A stretch of 5,763 nucleotides of DNA from an uncultured Bacteroidales bacterium (GTDB lineage Bacteria > Bacteroidota > Bacteroidia > Bacteroidales > WCHB1-69): NCBI GenBank assembly GCA_900321845.1, contig ONXT01000019.1, positions 1-5,763 of the forward strand, read 5' to 3'. The position numbers were made by a program, and so were the translations under genes. This document shows positions 1 through 5,761 of this stretch, one piece after another. Positions within the stretch are counted from its first letter, which is position 1. Every line of letters begins with the position of its first letter. The notes beneath the pieces were generated by a model. It worked only from the letters and a program-made list of their open reading frames with translations. It was not told the DNA's origin and did no database searches.

Positions 1-1
1 C

Positions 2-325
2 CTCGGCACCCGCTGCACCGTTTTTATGAACTCAAAAGTTAAACAGGCCATGCAAGAAGGAGCAGCCGTAGAAGATATCGCCGCCGGATTCAGCTACTCC
101 GTGGTCAAAAACTGTCTTTTCAAAGTATTGAAACTCAAGAATATAGAAGAATTGGGCGACCGGATTGTCGTTCAAGGAGGCACTTTCCGCAACCACAGCA
201 TCGTACGTGCACTTGAAAAGATGACCGGTTGTAACGTCTCCTTCTCCGACATGCCCGAACTGATGGGCGCCTACGGAGCCGCACTCTATGCCCTGCGTCA
301 CACCTCTAAACCCACCCAAGAATGA
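2..325 (+). CDS. Acyl-CoA dehydratase activase (BadF/BcrA/HgdC-type ATPase), C-terminal part, 5' end cut by window
   Basis: The reading frame is open from base 2, so the ATG at 26 is an internal methionine, not the start. The visible 107 residues match the end of the ASKHA-fold ATPase that drives one-electron, ATP-dependent reduction of (R)-2-hydroxyacyl-CoA dehydratases and benzoyl-CoA reductases. The segment LGTRCTVFMNSKVKQAMQEG (bases 2-61) contains the cysteine (codon 14-16) that by family position should be one of the two ligands each subunit gives to the [4Fe-4S] cluster bridging the dimer. EDIAAGFSYSVVKN follows, then the second phosphate/adenosine region VVQGGTFRN, and the closing LMGAYGAALYAL helix. 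The catalytic N-terminus and the first cluster cysteine lie upstream, outside the window. The stop TGA (323-325) overlaps the next ATG by 4 bases, which implies translational coupling. The family call is firm; the partner and substrate cannot be read from this fragment. Confidence 0.9.
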   Translation, partial: LGTRCTVFMNSKVKQAMQEGAAVEDIAAGFSYSVVKNCLFKVLKLKNIEELGDRIVVQGGTFRNHSIVRALEKMTGCNVSFSDMPELMGAYGAALYALRHTSKPTQE

Positions 326-2826
326 ATTCCACTACCCATAAAACCAACTTGTCAGACCTGATTCAGGCGAATTCCTACGAATCGGAATTTGAAATCTGCC
401 CGGGCTGTGAAAACCACTGCACCGTCAAACTGTTTCATTTTCAGAACGGTAACACATTTTTTTCGGGCAACAACTGCGAAAAAGTCTATTCCAACACTTC
501 CGACCACGTGCGGAAAGGAGTGAACATGTTCGCGGAAAAATACCGGCTCCTGTTTACACCGCCAGATAAAAAAGTTCCCGACACTGCGCAAAAAATTGGC
601 ATACCGCGCGGACTCGGGATGTACGAGAACTACCCCTTCTGGCGCACCCTCTTCACGGAATGCGGTTTCAAGGTCGTGCTTTCGCAGGCTTCCGGTAACA
701 AGTTGTACGAAAGCGGGTTGCGTTCCGTCATGGCCGACAACATCTGCTTCCCTGCCAAGTTAATGCACGGGCACATCAATGATTTGGCGGCCAAAAAAGT
801 GAATCGGATTTTCTATCCCTATGTGGTTTATGAAAGAAAGGAGGACGACCAATCGGGCAACAGCTACAACTGTCCGATTGTGGCCGGCTATTCCGATGTA
901 ATTAAAAGTTCAATGGAGCCGGAAAAGCGCTTCGGGATTCCCTTTGATGCACCTATTATCACTTTCAGCGATGAAAAACTGCTCTTCAACTCCTGCTGGG
1001 ATTATCTTAAAAAGTTAGGAATATCAAAAGATACCGCCAAGACAGCCGTTCAAAAGGCGTATAACGCACAATGCAATTATTTGGCAGAATTAACCAGAAG
1101 AGCGAACGAAATTCTCAGCGAGGCCGCACGTGAAAACCGGATGGTGATTCTGCTCGCAGGCCGTCCCTACCACATTGACCCGCTCATCGAGCACAAAATT
1201 TCTCAGGCGATTTCCGCCATGGGCATTGACGTGATTACGGAGAATGTCGCTTCGGTAAGCGGCGCCGGGGTATACAACGAACTGAATGCGCTGACGCAAT
1301 GGAGCTACCCGAACCGAATATTCAAGGCGGCCTATTTTGTCGGCAATTCGGCTTACAGAAATTTGCATTTTGTACAACTCACCTCCTTTGGATGTGGCCC
1401 GGATGCCTTCATTTTAGATGAAGTCAACGCCATTTTGAAACGCTATCACAAAAACCACACGATTTTGAAAATCGATGACGTGAACAATATCGGTTCGCTC
1501 CGGCTGCGTGTGCGCTCGCTGGTGGAATCGGTTTCAGACGACAGCATTCCGACACAACCGGCAGTTAGTCAGCCAACTCCATACGTCACCACCGCGGTTT
1601 TCGACAAGTATCAGCGCCGTCGCACGTTGATCGCACCCTACTTTGCGGAGGGCTACTCGGAGTTCATCCCATCGGTTTTCAAGGTGGCGGGGTACAAACT
1701 TGAAATGCTCCCTATAGGCTGCCAAGCTGATGCAGAGATGGGGTTGAAATATGCAAACAACGATGTATGCTACCCCGCAACAATTGTCATCGGCTCCATC
1801 ATGAACGCGCTGACCAGCGGGAAATACGACCCTGACGATGTGGCGGTGATCATGACGCAGACGGGGGGACAATGCCGCGCTTCCAACTATTTCTCATTGA
1901 TTAAGAACGCTTTAGTGAGCGCTGGTTTGCAAAATGTGCCGGTTATTTCGCTGGCTACCGGCGCGGGACTCAACAACAACCAACCCGGCTTCAAACTGCA
2001 ATGGAGAAAACTTCTCGGAGTGGTGCTCAATGTGATGCTCTATGCAGATTGCTTAGCAAAACTTTATCACGCTACCATCGTACGGGAAACGGAACCAGGA
2101 ATCACGCTCCAACTGCGCCAAAAATATACCGAGTTGGCCTGTGAATTGATTGAAAACAACCAATCCAAACAGTTGCAAAAACTGATGGCAGAAGCGGCTG
2201 AAGAGTTCACAAAACACACGGACATCAACAAGAAAACGCCAGTTATTGGCATAGTTGGAGAGATTTATGTGAAGTACAATGGATTCAGCAACAAATTCGT
2301 TTCCAATTGGTTAGAGGAAAATGGCGTGGAGGTTGTCGCACCTGCTCTATACAACTTCTTCATGACGCGCTTCCCCAACTACCACATCCGCAAAAAACAT
2401 TTCATGCAAAATATCAGCACACCACTTTGGCTGACAGACACTATCTACAAATATTTGCACAAGCAGGCTCAAAAGTATGACGGCTTTTGCAAGGTGCATC
2501 CGTTTTACCGGCCATTCAGCAACATTTTCCACGATGCGGAATTGGCGGGAAAAGTGGTCAACTTGGCTGGCGATTTCGGAGAAGGCTGGGAACTTCCAGG
2601 CGAGATCAGTCACCTCGCAACGCAAGGGGTGGAAAACGTGGTAAGCCTTCAACCCTTCGGCTGCATCGCCAATCACATCATTTCCAAAGGGATAGAAAAG
2701 AAAATCAAACAGGTCTATCCACACTTGAATCTGCTGTTCCTTGATTTTGACAGCAGTACTTCCGAAGCCAACGTCTTCAACCGCCTTCATTTTATGGTGG
2801 AAAATGCAAAAAAAAGTATCAACTAA
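322..2826 (+). CDS. DUF2229 / HgdB-like acyl-CoA dehydratase-related protein, 834 aa
   Basis: This cytoplasmic iron-sulfur protein is related to 2-hydroxyacyl-CoA dehydratase subunits and corresponds to the C-terminal part of the giant activase-dehydratase fusions of anaerobes. Residues 26-52 hold a four-cysteine site (C26, C29, C33, C52, the last in FSGNNCEK) likely to bind Fe-S or zinc. Residues about 92-310 are DUF2229, opening with IGIPRGLGMYENYPFW and including NICFPAKLMHGH (C142), YNCPIVAGY (C184) and LLAGRPYHIDPL (277-288); SFGCGPDAF (C358) follows. After a Pro/Gln-rich linker (about 408-420) a second HgdB-like half carries IGCQAD (C467), DVCYPA (C483), GGQCRASNY (C518), GEGWELPGE (753-761) and QPFGCIANH (C781). 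All expected conserved cysteines seem present, so the protein should be functional. ATG 322 is the only ATG available, because an in-frame TAA lies at 307-309. It is translated right behind the activase. The true substrate of this subfamily is not established; dehydration or reduction of a CoA thioester is an inference. Confidence 0.9.
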   Translation: MNSTTHKTNLSDLIQANSYESEFEICPGCENHCTVKLFHFQNGNTFFSGNNCEKVYSNTSDHVRKGVNMFAEKYRLLFTPPDKKVPDTAQKIGIPRGLGMYENYPFWRTLFTECGFKVVLSQASGNKLYESGLRSVMADNICFPAKLMHGHINDLAAKKVNRIFYPYVVYERKEDDQSGNSYNCPIVAGYSDVIKSSMEPEKRFGIPFDAPIITFSDEKLLFNSCWDYLKKLGISKDTAKTAVQKAYNAQCNYLAELTRRANEILSEAARENRMVILLAGRPYHIDPLIEHKISQAISAMGIDVITENVASVSGAGVYNELNALTQWSYPNRIFKAAYFVGNSAYRNLHFVQLTSFGCGPDAFILDEVNAILKRYHKNHTILKIDDVNNIGSLRLRVRSLVESVSDDSIPTQPAVSQPTPYVTTAVFDKYQRRRTLIAPYFAEGYSEFIPSVFKVAGYKLEMLPIGCQADAEMGLKYANNDVCYPATIVIGSIMNALTSGKYDPDDVAVIMTQTGGQCRASNYFSLIKNALVSAGLQNVPVISLATGAGLNNNQPGFKLQWRKLLGVVLNVMLYADCLAKLYHATIVRETEPGITLQLRQKYTELACELIENNQSKQLQKLMAEAAEEFTKHTDINKKTPVIGIVGEIYVKYNGFSNKFVSNWLEENGVEVVAPALYNFFMTRFPNYHIRKKHFMQNISTPLWLTDTIYKYLHKQAQKYDGFCKVHPFYRPFSNIFHDAELAGKVVNLAGDFGEGWELPGEISHLATQGVENVVSLQPFGCIANHIISKGIEKKIKQVYPHLNLLFLDFDSSTSEANVFNRLHFMVENAKKSIN

Positions 2827-2855
2827 CAGTGAGCGGCAATTAGAAGCAAATGCTC

Positions 2856-2889
2856 AAAAATCTCAAGTAAAATGAAAAAATCACAAGTA
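2856..2889 (+). repeat. Short imperfect direct repeat flanking the regulator start codon
   Basis: AAAAATCTCAAGTA (2856-2869) and AAAAATCACAAGTA (2876-2889) match at 13 of 14 positions with a 20-bp period. The ATG of the TetR-type gene (2872) lies between the two copies. The 20-bp period is close to two helical turns, so it could be a tandem binding site, but A-rich sequence produces such repeats by chance and the second copy also encodes KSQV. No function is claimed. Confidence 0.35.
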
Positions 2890-3501
2890 GAGGAGCAAAT
2901 TCTGCGTGCAGCAGAGGAACTTTTTATGGAGAAGGGATTCGATGCCGTTTCAACCACCGACATCGCACGGAAAGTAGGATGCAATCAAGCGTTGGTGCAT
3001 TACTATTTTCGCACGAAAGACAATCTGTTTTTGCAGGTGTTTCTGCAAAAATTTAGCATAATCATGTCCAAAATTTCATCTGAAATCACTCCGAACGAAC
3101 ATGATTTTTTTGTAATATTGGATAGATTCATAGATACTTACTTCGAGATGCTCAGCGAAAACCGCACCTTGCCGTTTTTTTTAGTCAACGAATTGCTGCT
3201 CCGTCCCGAAAGGCGCGAAATCGTGCGGGAACACATCTCAAACAATTGTGAATACCTTGAGTATTACCACAGTATCGACCAGATGGTGAAAATGGAAATT
3301 GGCAAAGGCACCATCCGACCGATAGAAACGATGGACCTCACACTGGATTTGATTTCGCTCATTGTCTTCACCTTCATCTCCCTTCCAATGTACAGCGACT
3401 TCTTCCATCAAGACGAGGAGCAAATCAACACCTACCTCCTTCGTCGGAAGAAAGAGGTCAAAGAACTGGTAATGAGGGGGATTGTGATTAATAAGCAGTA
3501 A
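2872..3501 (+). CDS. TetR/AcrR-family transcriptional regulator, 209 aa
   Basis: This is a DNA-binding regulator, presumably a dimer that releases or changes DNA binding on contact with a small ligand. Residues 5-53 form the typical TetR N-terminus: QILRAAEELFMEKGFDAVS is helix 1 and its turn, and TTDIARKVGCNQALVHYYF (28-46) is the helix-turn-helix, followed by the conserved K49-D50-N51-L52-F53. The remaining ~155 residues are helical and variable as expected for the ligand-binding and dimer domain, which I cannot assign to a ligand class. The length is normal. No other ATG is available before the in-frame stop at 2830-2832. It follows the dehydratase-like gene by 45 bp on the same strand with no hairpin terminator visible between them, so co-transcription and autoregulation of the activase/dehydratase unit are reasonable inferences. 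The family is certain; target and ligand are unknown. Confidence 0.9.
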   Translation: MKKSQVEEQILRAAEELFMEKGFDAVSTTDIARKVGCNQALVHYYFRTKDNLFLQVFLQKFSIIMSKISSEITPNEHDFFVILDRFIDTYFEMLSENRTLPFFLVNELLLRPERREIVREHISNNCEYLEYYHSIDQMVKMEIGKGTIRPIETMDLTLDLISLIVFTFISLPMYSDFFHQDEEQINTYLLRRKKEVKELVMRGIVINKQ

Positions 3502-3507
3502 GCAGCT

Positions 3508-3526
3508 GTCAGTTGTCAGCCGTCAG
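3508..3526. repeat. Three GTCAG units at 7-bp period at the convergent gene junction
   Basis: GTCAG occurs at 3508-3512, 3515-3519 and 3522-3526. The array spans the last codons and stop of mdh (minus strand) and starts 7 bp after the regulator's stop codon. AGCTG (3504-3508) and CAGCT (3524-3528) could close a weak 5-bp stem, but there is no T-tract typical of an intrinsic terminator on either strand. It may be a short microsatellite-like duplication tolerated in the mdh C-terminus. Confidence 0.4.
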
Positions 3527-4450
3527 CTTCTTCATGATTTCGATATTGGCGCGGACGGTCTTTTCCGATTCAAGAAAGCGTTGTTTGTCATCTTCATCCA
3601 GCTCTAAATCAATCACTTGTTCCACGCCATTGGAGCCGAGGATGACGGGCACGCCGACGCAGATATCGTGCATTCCGTACTCGCCATCAAGGAAGGCACA
3701 GACCGGGAAAACGCGTCGTTGGTTCAGCACGATGGCCTCAATCATCTGGCAGATGGCCGCACCGGCGGCGTGCCATGCGGAGGTGCCCAGCAATTGAATC
3801 AGTTCATCACCGCCCATTCGGGTACGCTGGATGATTTTGTCGATTTTCTCCTTTGACATCAACTGCCGGATGGGAATGCCACCGATGGTGGTGTAGCGGG
3901 GTAGCGGCACCATCGTATTGCCGTGGCCGCCCAAAATCAGTGCCTGAATATCCTTGGTGGAGACATTAAGCTCTTCGGCGATGAATGAACGATAGCGGGC
4001 GATGTCGAGCAGGCCAGACATGCCCATGACGCGATTCGGGGCAAAGCCGGAAACCGTCATGGCGCAGTAGCAAAGCACATCCAAGGGATTGGAAACCATA
4101 ATGATAATGGACTCGGGCGAATACTTGGCCACTTGGGAAACCACGCTCCGCACGATGCCCGCGTTGGCGGTGATGAGGTCGTTGCGCGACATGCCCGGCT
4201 TGCGCGACATACCTGAGGTGACCACGACAATGTCGGAACCTGCGGTGGCGGAGTAATCGTTGGTAACACCCGTCACGATGGTGTCGAAACGTTTGATGGC
4301 AGCGGCCTGGCGCATGTCGAGCGCCCTTCCTTCCGCTTTTCCATATACGATGTCGAGCAGAACAATCTGGTTCACAGTGCCCGTTTCAGCCAGGCAATAG
4401 GCGGTGGCGCTTCCTACAGCGCCCGTTCCGATGATGGAGACTTTTGACAT
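3509..4450 (-). CDS. mdh: Malate dehydrogenase, NAD-dependent, LDH-like type, 313 aa
   Basis: It interconverts (S)-malate and oxaloacetate with NAD+/NADH in the cytoplasm; in fermenting Bacteroidetes this usually serves the reductive branch to fumarate and succinate. The Rossmann motif GTGAVGS is at 8-14 (G8, G10, G13), and D33 at the end of the second strand indicates NAD rather than NADP. The substrate loop SRKPGMSR (82-89) has R83 where lactate dehydrogenases carry Gln, the residue that selects dicarboxylic malate/oxaloacetate, and R89 as the second carboxylate-binding arginine. N121 lies in VSNPLD; D149 and R152 lie in GLLDIARYR; the catalytic histidine is H176 in GGHGNTMVP. Length is normal for the LDH-like group. 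It starts at ATG 4448-4450 on the minus strand and is a single-gene unit, divergent from the carbamoyltransferase gene and convergent with the TetR gene (7 bp between stop codons). Discrimination from lactate dehydrogenase rests mainly on R83. Confidence 0.95.
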   Translation of the reverse strand: MSKVSIIGTGAVGSATAYCLAETGTVNQIVLLDIVYGKAEGRALDMRQAAAIKRFDTIVTGVTNDYSATAGSDIVVVTSGMSRKPGMSRNDLITANAGIVRSVVSQVAKYSPESIIIMVSNPLDVLCYCAMTVSGFAPNRVMGMSGLLDIARYRSFIAEELNVSTKDIQALILGGHGNTMVPLPRYTTIGGIPIRQLMSKEKIDKIIQRTRMGGDELIQLLGTSAWHAAGAAICQMIEAIVLNQRRVFPVCAFLDGEYGMHDICVGVPVILGSNGVEQVIDLELDEDDKQRFLESEKTVRANIEIMKKLTADN

Positions 4451-4471
4451 GATTTATCTTGCAATTGGTTA

Positions 4472-4485
4472 ATGCCCGGCGGCAT
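4472..4485 (-). other. Small GC-rich hairpin in the mdh leader
   Basis: ATGCC (4472-4476) and GGCAT (4481-4485) can pair around a CGGC loop, about 22 to 35 bases upstream of the mdh start codon on the minus strand. If transcription starts near the proposed -7 element it would lie in the 5' untranslated leader, in a GC-rich patch of an otherwise AT-rich region. A five-pair stem is weak evidence for a regulatory RNA structure. Confidence 0.3.
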
Positions 4486-4529
4486 AGCGCGTGTACGTAT
4501 GAGCCATCTGAGCAGGTTTCGGTCAACAA

Positions 4530-4541
4530 TTGAATTTTCAA
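4530..4541. promoter_or_regulatory. Palindrome TTGAATTTTCAA near the presumed mdh transcription start
   Basis: TTGAA and TTCAA are perfect inverted arms with a 2-bp centre. The site lies directly downstream, on the minus strand, of the candidate mdh -7 element, so a protein bound here could block transcription start. It shares TGAAT and TTTCA with arginine-repressor boxes but is too short and differently spaced to be called one. AT-rich composition makes chance occurrence plausible. Confidence 0.3.
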
Positions 4542-4544
4542 CGT

Positions 4545-4566
4545 TGCAAAATTACGATTTTTTGCA
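4545..4566. promoter_or_regulatory. Inverted repeat TGCAAAA-N8-TTTTGCA over the mdh -7 element
   Basis: Two perfect 7-bp arms (4545-4551 and 4560-4566) are separated by 8 bp, the geometry of a dimeric regulator site. The candidate mdh -7 element lies inside it, so it could serve as an operator for mdh. It also sits upstream of the carbamoyltransferase promoter and could influence both genes. No regulator can be named from sequence alone. Confidence 0.4.
4547..4554 (-). promoter_or_regulatory. Candidate -7 element of the mdh promoter (TAATTTTG)
   Basis: On the minus strand this is an exact match to the Bacteroidetes -7 consensus TAnnTTTG. It would start transcription near 4540 and give a leader of about 90 bases. 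No TTG lies at the usual 19-21 bp upstream (the nearest is about 27 bp away), so the -33 element is weak or the site is fortuitous. Confidence 0.4.
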
Positions 4567-4576
4567 TAATAAATAT

Positions 4577-4592
4577 ATTGTCAATTGGCAAT
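4577..4592. promoter_or_regulatory. Palindromic operator candidate inside the carbamoyltransferase promoter
   Basis: ATTGTCAATTGGCAAT reads ATTGnCAATTGnCAAT on both strands, with 14 of 16 positions symmetric. It covers the TTG of the -33 element and part of the spacer to the -7 element, where a bound protein would block RNA polymerase. It could be the binding site of an arginine- or nitrogen-responsive regulator, but this is inferred only from position and symmetry. Confidence 0.4.
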
Positions 4593-4607
4593 TCATTTGT
4601 ATCTTTG
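4578..4607 (+). promoter_or_regulatory. Bacteroidetes-type promoter of the ornithine carbamoyltransferase gene
   Basis: TTG (4578-4580) and TATCTTTG (4600-4607) match the Bacteroidetes sigma factor consensus TTG-N19-21-TAnnTTTG with a 19-bp spacer. Transcription should begin near 4613-4616, leaving a leader of about 60 A/T-rich bases before ATG 4674. The leader has no Shine-Dalgarno sequence, as is usual for this phylum; A-rich sequence immediately precedes the start codon instead. Confidence 0.7.
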
Positions 4608-4673
4608 CGCGTTTTTTGAAACAGAAGTCAATTTAAGTTCAATTTATTATAAACCATTAAAAATCAAAAGATT

Positions 4674-5675
4674 ATGGCATTTAATTTAAGAAACAGAAAC
4701 TTTTTGAAATTATTGGATTTCACTCCGGAAGAGATTAAATTCTTATTGACCCTGGCTGTTGACCTCAAAAAGGCAAAATATACCGGCACTGAACAACCGA
4801 CTTTGAAAGGCAAGAACATCGTTCTTTTGTTCGAGAAAGACTCCACCCGTACCCGTTGTTCCTTCGAAGTGGCCGCCCTTGACCAAGGCGCGCACGTAAC
4901 CTACCTTGGACCCTCCGGCTCCCAAATGGGCAAGAAGGAATCCATGAAGGACACCGCACGCGTGCTCGGCAGAATTTATGACGGCATCGAGTACCGCGGC
5001 TACTCCCAGGAGATCGTCGAAGCCCTCGGCAAATACTCCGGCGTGCCCGTTTGGAACGGTCTGACCACTGAATTCCACCCCACCCAAATCCTCGCCGACT
5101 TCATGACGATGATGGAACACTGCGACAAACCGCTCAACAAAATGTCGTTCTGCTTCTTGGGCGATGCCCACAACAACGTCGGCAACTCCCTGATGGTAGG
5201 TGCCGCCAAAATGGGCATGGACTTCCGTGCCGCCGCCCCCAAAGAGTGCCAGCCCGACAAGAAACTCGTTGAAGAGTGCAAGAAAATCGCCAAGGAAACC
5301 GGTGCAAAAATCACCATCACCGATGACGTTGACAAAGCCGTCAAGGGTGTTGACTTCCTCTACACCGACGTATGGGTATCAATGGGTGAACCCGCCGAAG
5401 TATGGGCACAACGCATCAAACTGCTCTCTCCCTACCAAGTGAACGCAGCCGTTGTGAAGAAAACCGGCAACCCGAACGTGAAGTTCCTCCACTGCCTGCC
5501 CTCTTTCCACAACAGAGAAACCGTTATCGGCGAAGATATCTACCAAAAATACGGCATTGAAGCAATGGAAGTGACCGATGAAGTATTCGAGTCCCCGATG
5601 TCCATCGTTTTCGACGAGGCTGAAAACCGCCTCCACACCATCAAAGCCGTGATGGTAGCCACCCTCGGAAAATAA
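4674..5675 (+). CDS. argF: Ornithine carbamoyltransferase, 333 aa, complete
   Basis: It transfers the carbamoyl group of carbamoyl phosphate to the side chain of L-ornithine, giving citrulline, or runs in reverse in arginine/citrulline catabolism; it is cytoplasmic and normally a trimer or a multiple of trimers. The carbamoyl-phosphate loop STRTR is at 57-61, HPTQ at 135-138, the ornithine-binding D232 and SMGE loop at 232-239, and HCLP with the catalytic cysteine C274 at 273-276; the C-terminal ENRLHTIKAVMVATLGK completes the fold. The sequence follows the Escherichia coli-type enzyme along its full length (about 333 aa) and opens with the typical NRNFLKLLDFTPEE. The STRTR and SMG motifs mark a true ornithine enzyme, not the N-acetyl- or N-succinylornithine enzymes used for arginine synthesis by Bacteroides. 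The anabolic symbol argF and the catabolic symbol arcB cannot be separated by sequence alone. It has its own promoter, no operon partner in view, and a mirrored 3' end just downstream. Confidence 0.95.
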   Translation: MAFNLRNRNFLKLLDFTPEEIKFLLTLAVDLKKAKYTGTEQPTLKGKNIVLLFEKDSTRTRCSFEVAALDQGAHVTYLGPSGSQMGKKESMKDTARVLGRIYDGIEYRGYSQEIVEALGKYSGVPVWNGLTTEFHPTQILADFMTMMEHCDKPLNKMSFCFLGDAHNNVGNSLMVGAAKMGMDFRAAAPKECQPDKKLVEECKKIAKETGAKITITDDVDKAVKGVDFLYTDVWVSMGEPAEVWAQRIKLLSPYQVNAAVVKKTGNPNVKFLHCLPSFHNRETVIGEDIYQKYGIEAMEVTDEVFESPMSIVFDEAENRLHTIKAVMVATLGK

Positions 5676-5761
5676 TCCGACCTACCAAAACGTTGGTTTA
5701 CAGAATACTATGTTCCCGTAAACCAACGATTTAGTCGGTCGGATTATTTTCCGAGAGTGGC
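5658..5761. repeat. Long inverted repeat, 44-bp arms, 16-bp loop, mirroring the carbamoyltransferase 3' end
   Basis: The left arm (5658-5701) pairs with the right arm (5718-5761) at 40 of 44 positions; the loop is 5702-5717. The left arm includes the last five codons and stop of the carbamoyltransferase gene plus 26 bp of 3' flank. Mismatches fall at left-arm positions 5663, 5683, 5686 and 5690; the first is the third base of a threonine codon. The arm reaches almost to the window edge, so the repeat may well extend further. It is best explained by an inverted duplication of the gene end; a simple stem-loop terminator would not need to include codons. Confidence 0.9.
5691..5728. terminator. 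Probable bidirectional intrinsic terminator between convergent gene ends
   Basis: The inner part of the inverted repeat has a perfect 11-bp stem, CGTTGGTTTAC (5691-5701) with GTAAACCAACG (5718-5728), around a 16-base loop. On the minus strand it is followed by TTTTGG, a short T-run; on the plus strand by ATTTAG. The whole 44-bp arm could extend the hairpin in RNA. It lies 15 bp after the carbamoyltransferase stop, well placed to end transcripts from both sides. The large loop and short T-tracts make it a moderate rather than strong call. Confidence 0.55.

Noticed and set aside
26..325. ATG at 26 as the start of a 99-aa gene
   Set aside because: The frame is open to base 2 and the upstream residues LGTRCTVF match the activase family, so this is an internal methionine in a truncated gene.
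307..330. Frameshift breaking an activase-dehydratase fusion
   Set aside because: The junction lies in a non-conserved linker, both sides have sensible ends, and the ATGA overlap is a standard coupled start. Kept as a split gene, with the check stated in the findings.
2487..2744. 85-aa plus-strand frame in the same region
   Set aside because: Out-of-frame shadow, rich in Arg/Gly/Pro and without family features.
2347..2790. 147-aa minus-strand reading frame inside the dehydratase-like gene
   Set aside because: It lies opposite conserved HgdB-like coding sequence and its translation shows no recognisable domain; it is a shadow.
3509..4450. Lactate dehydrogenase rather than malate dehydrogenase
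   Set aside because: The substrate loop carries Arg (R83) in SRKPGMSR where lactate dehydrogenases have Gln.
4530..4541. Arginine-repressor (ARG) box near the divergent promoters
   Set aside because: TTGAATTTTCAA has a 2-bp centre; the known ARG box needs a longer, differently spaced palindrome.
4743..5171. 142-aa minus-strand frame opposite the carbamoyltransferase gene
   Set aside because: Arises from the C-rich third positions of the real gene; no independent signals.
5658..5761. Terminal inverted repeats of a small mobile element
   Set aside because: The arms contain the gene's own last codons and stop, enclose only a 16-bp loop, and no target duplication or transposase is visible.
5658..5761. 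Assembly fold-back artefact
   Set aside because: A simple fold-back would give perfect arms; here there are four mismatches, and the coding difference is synonymous. It cannot be fully excluded without reads.
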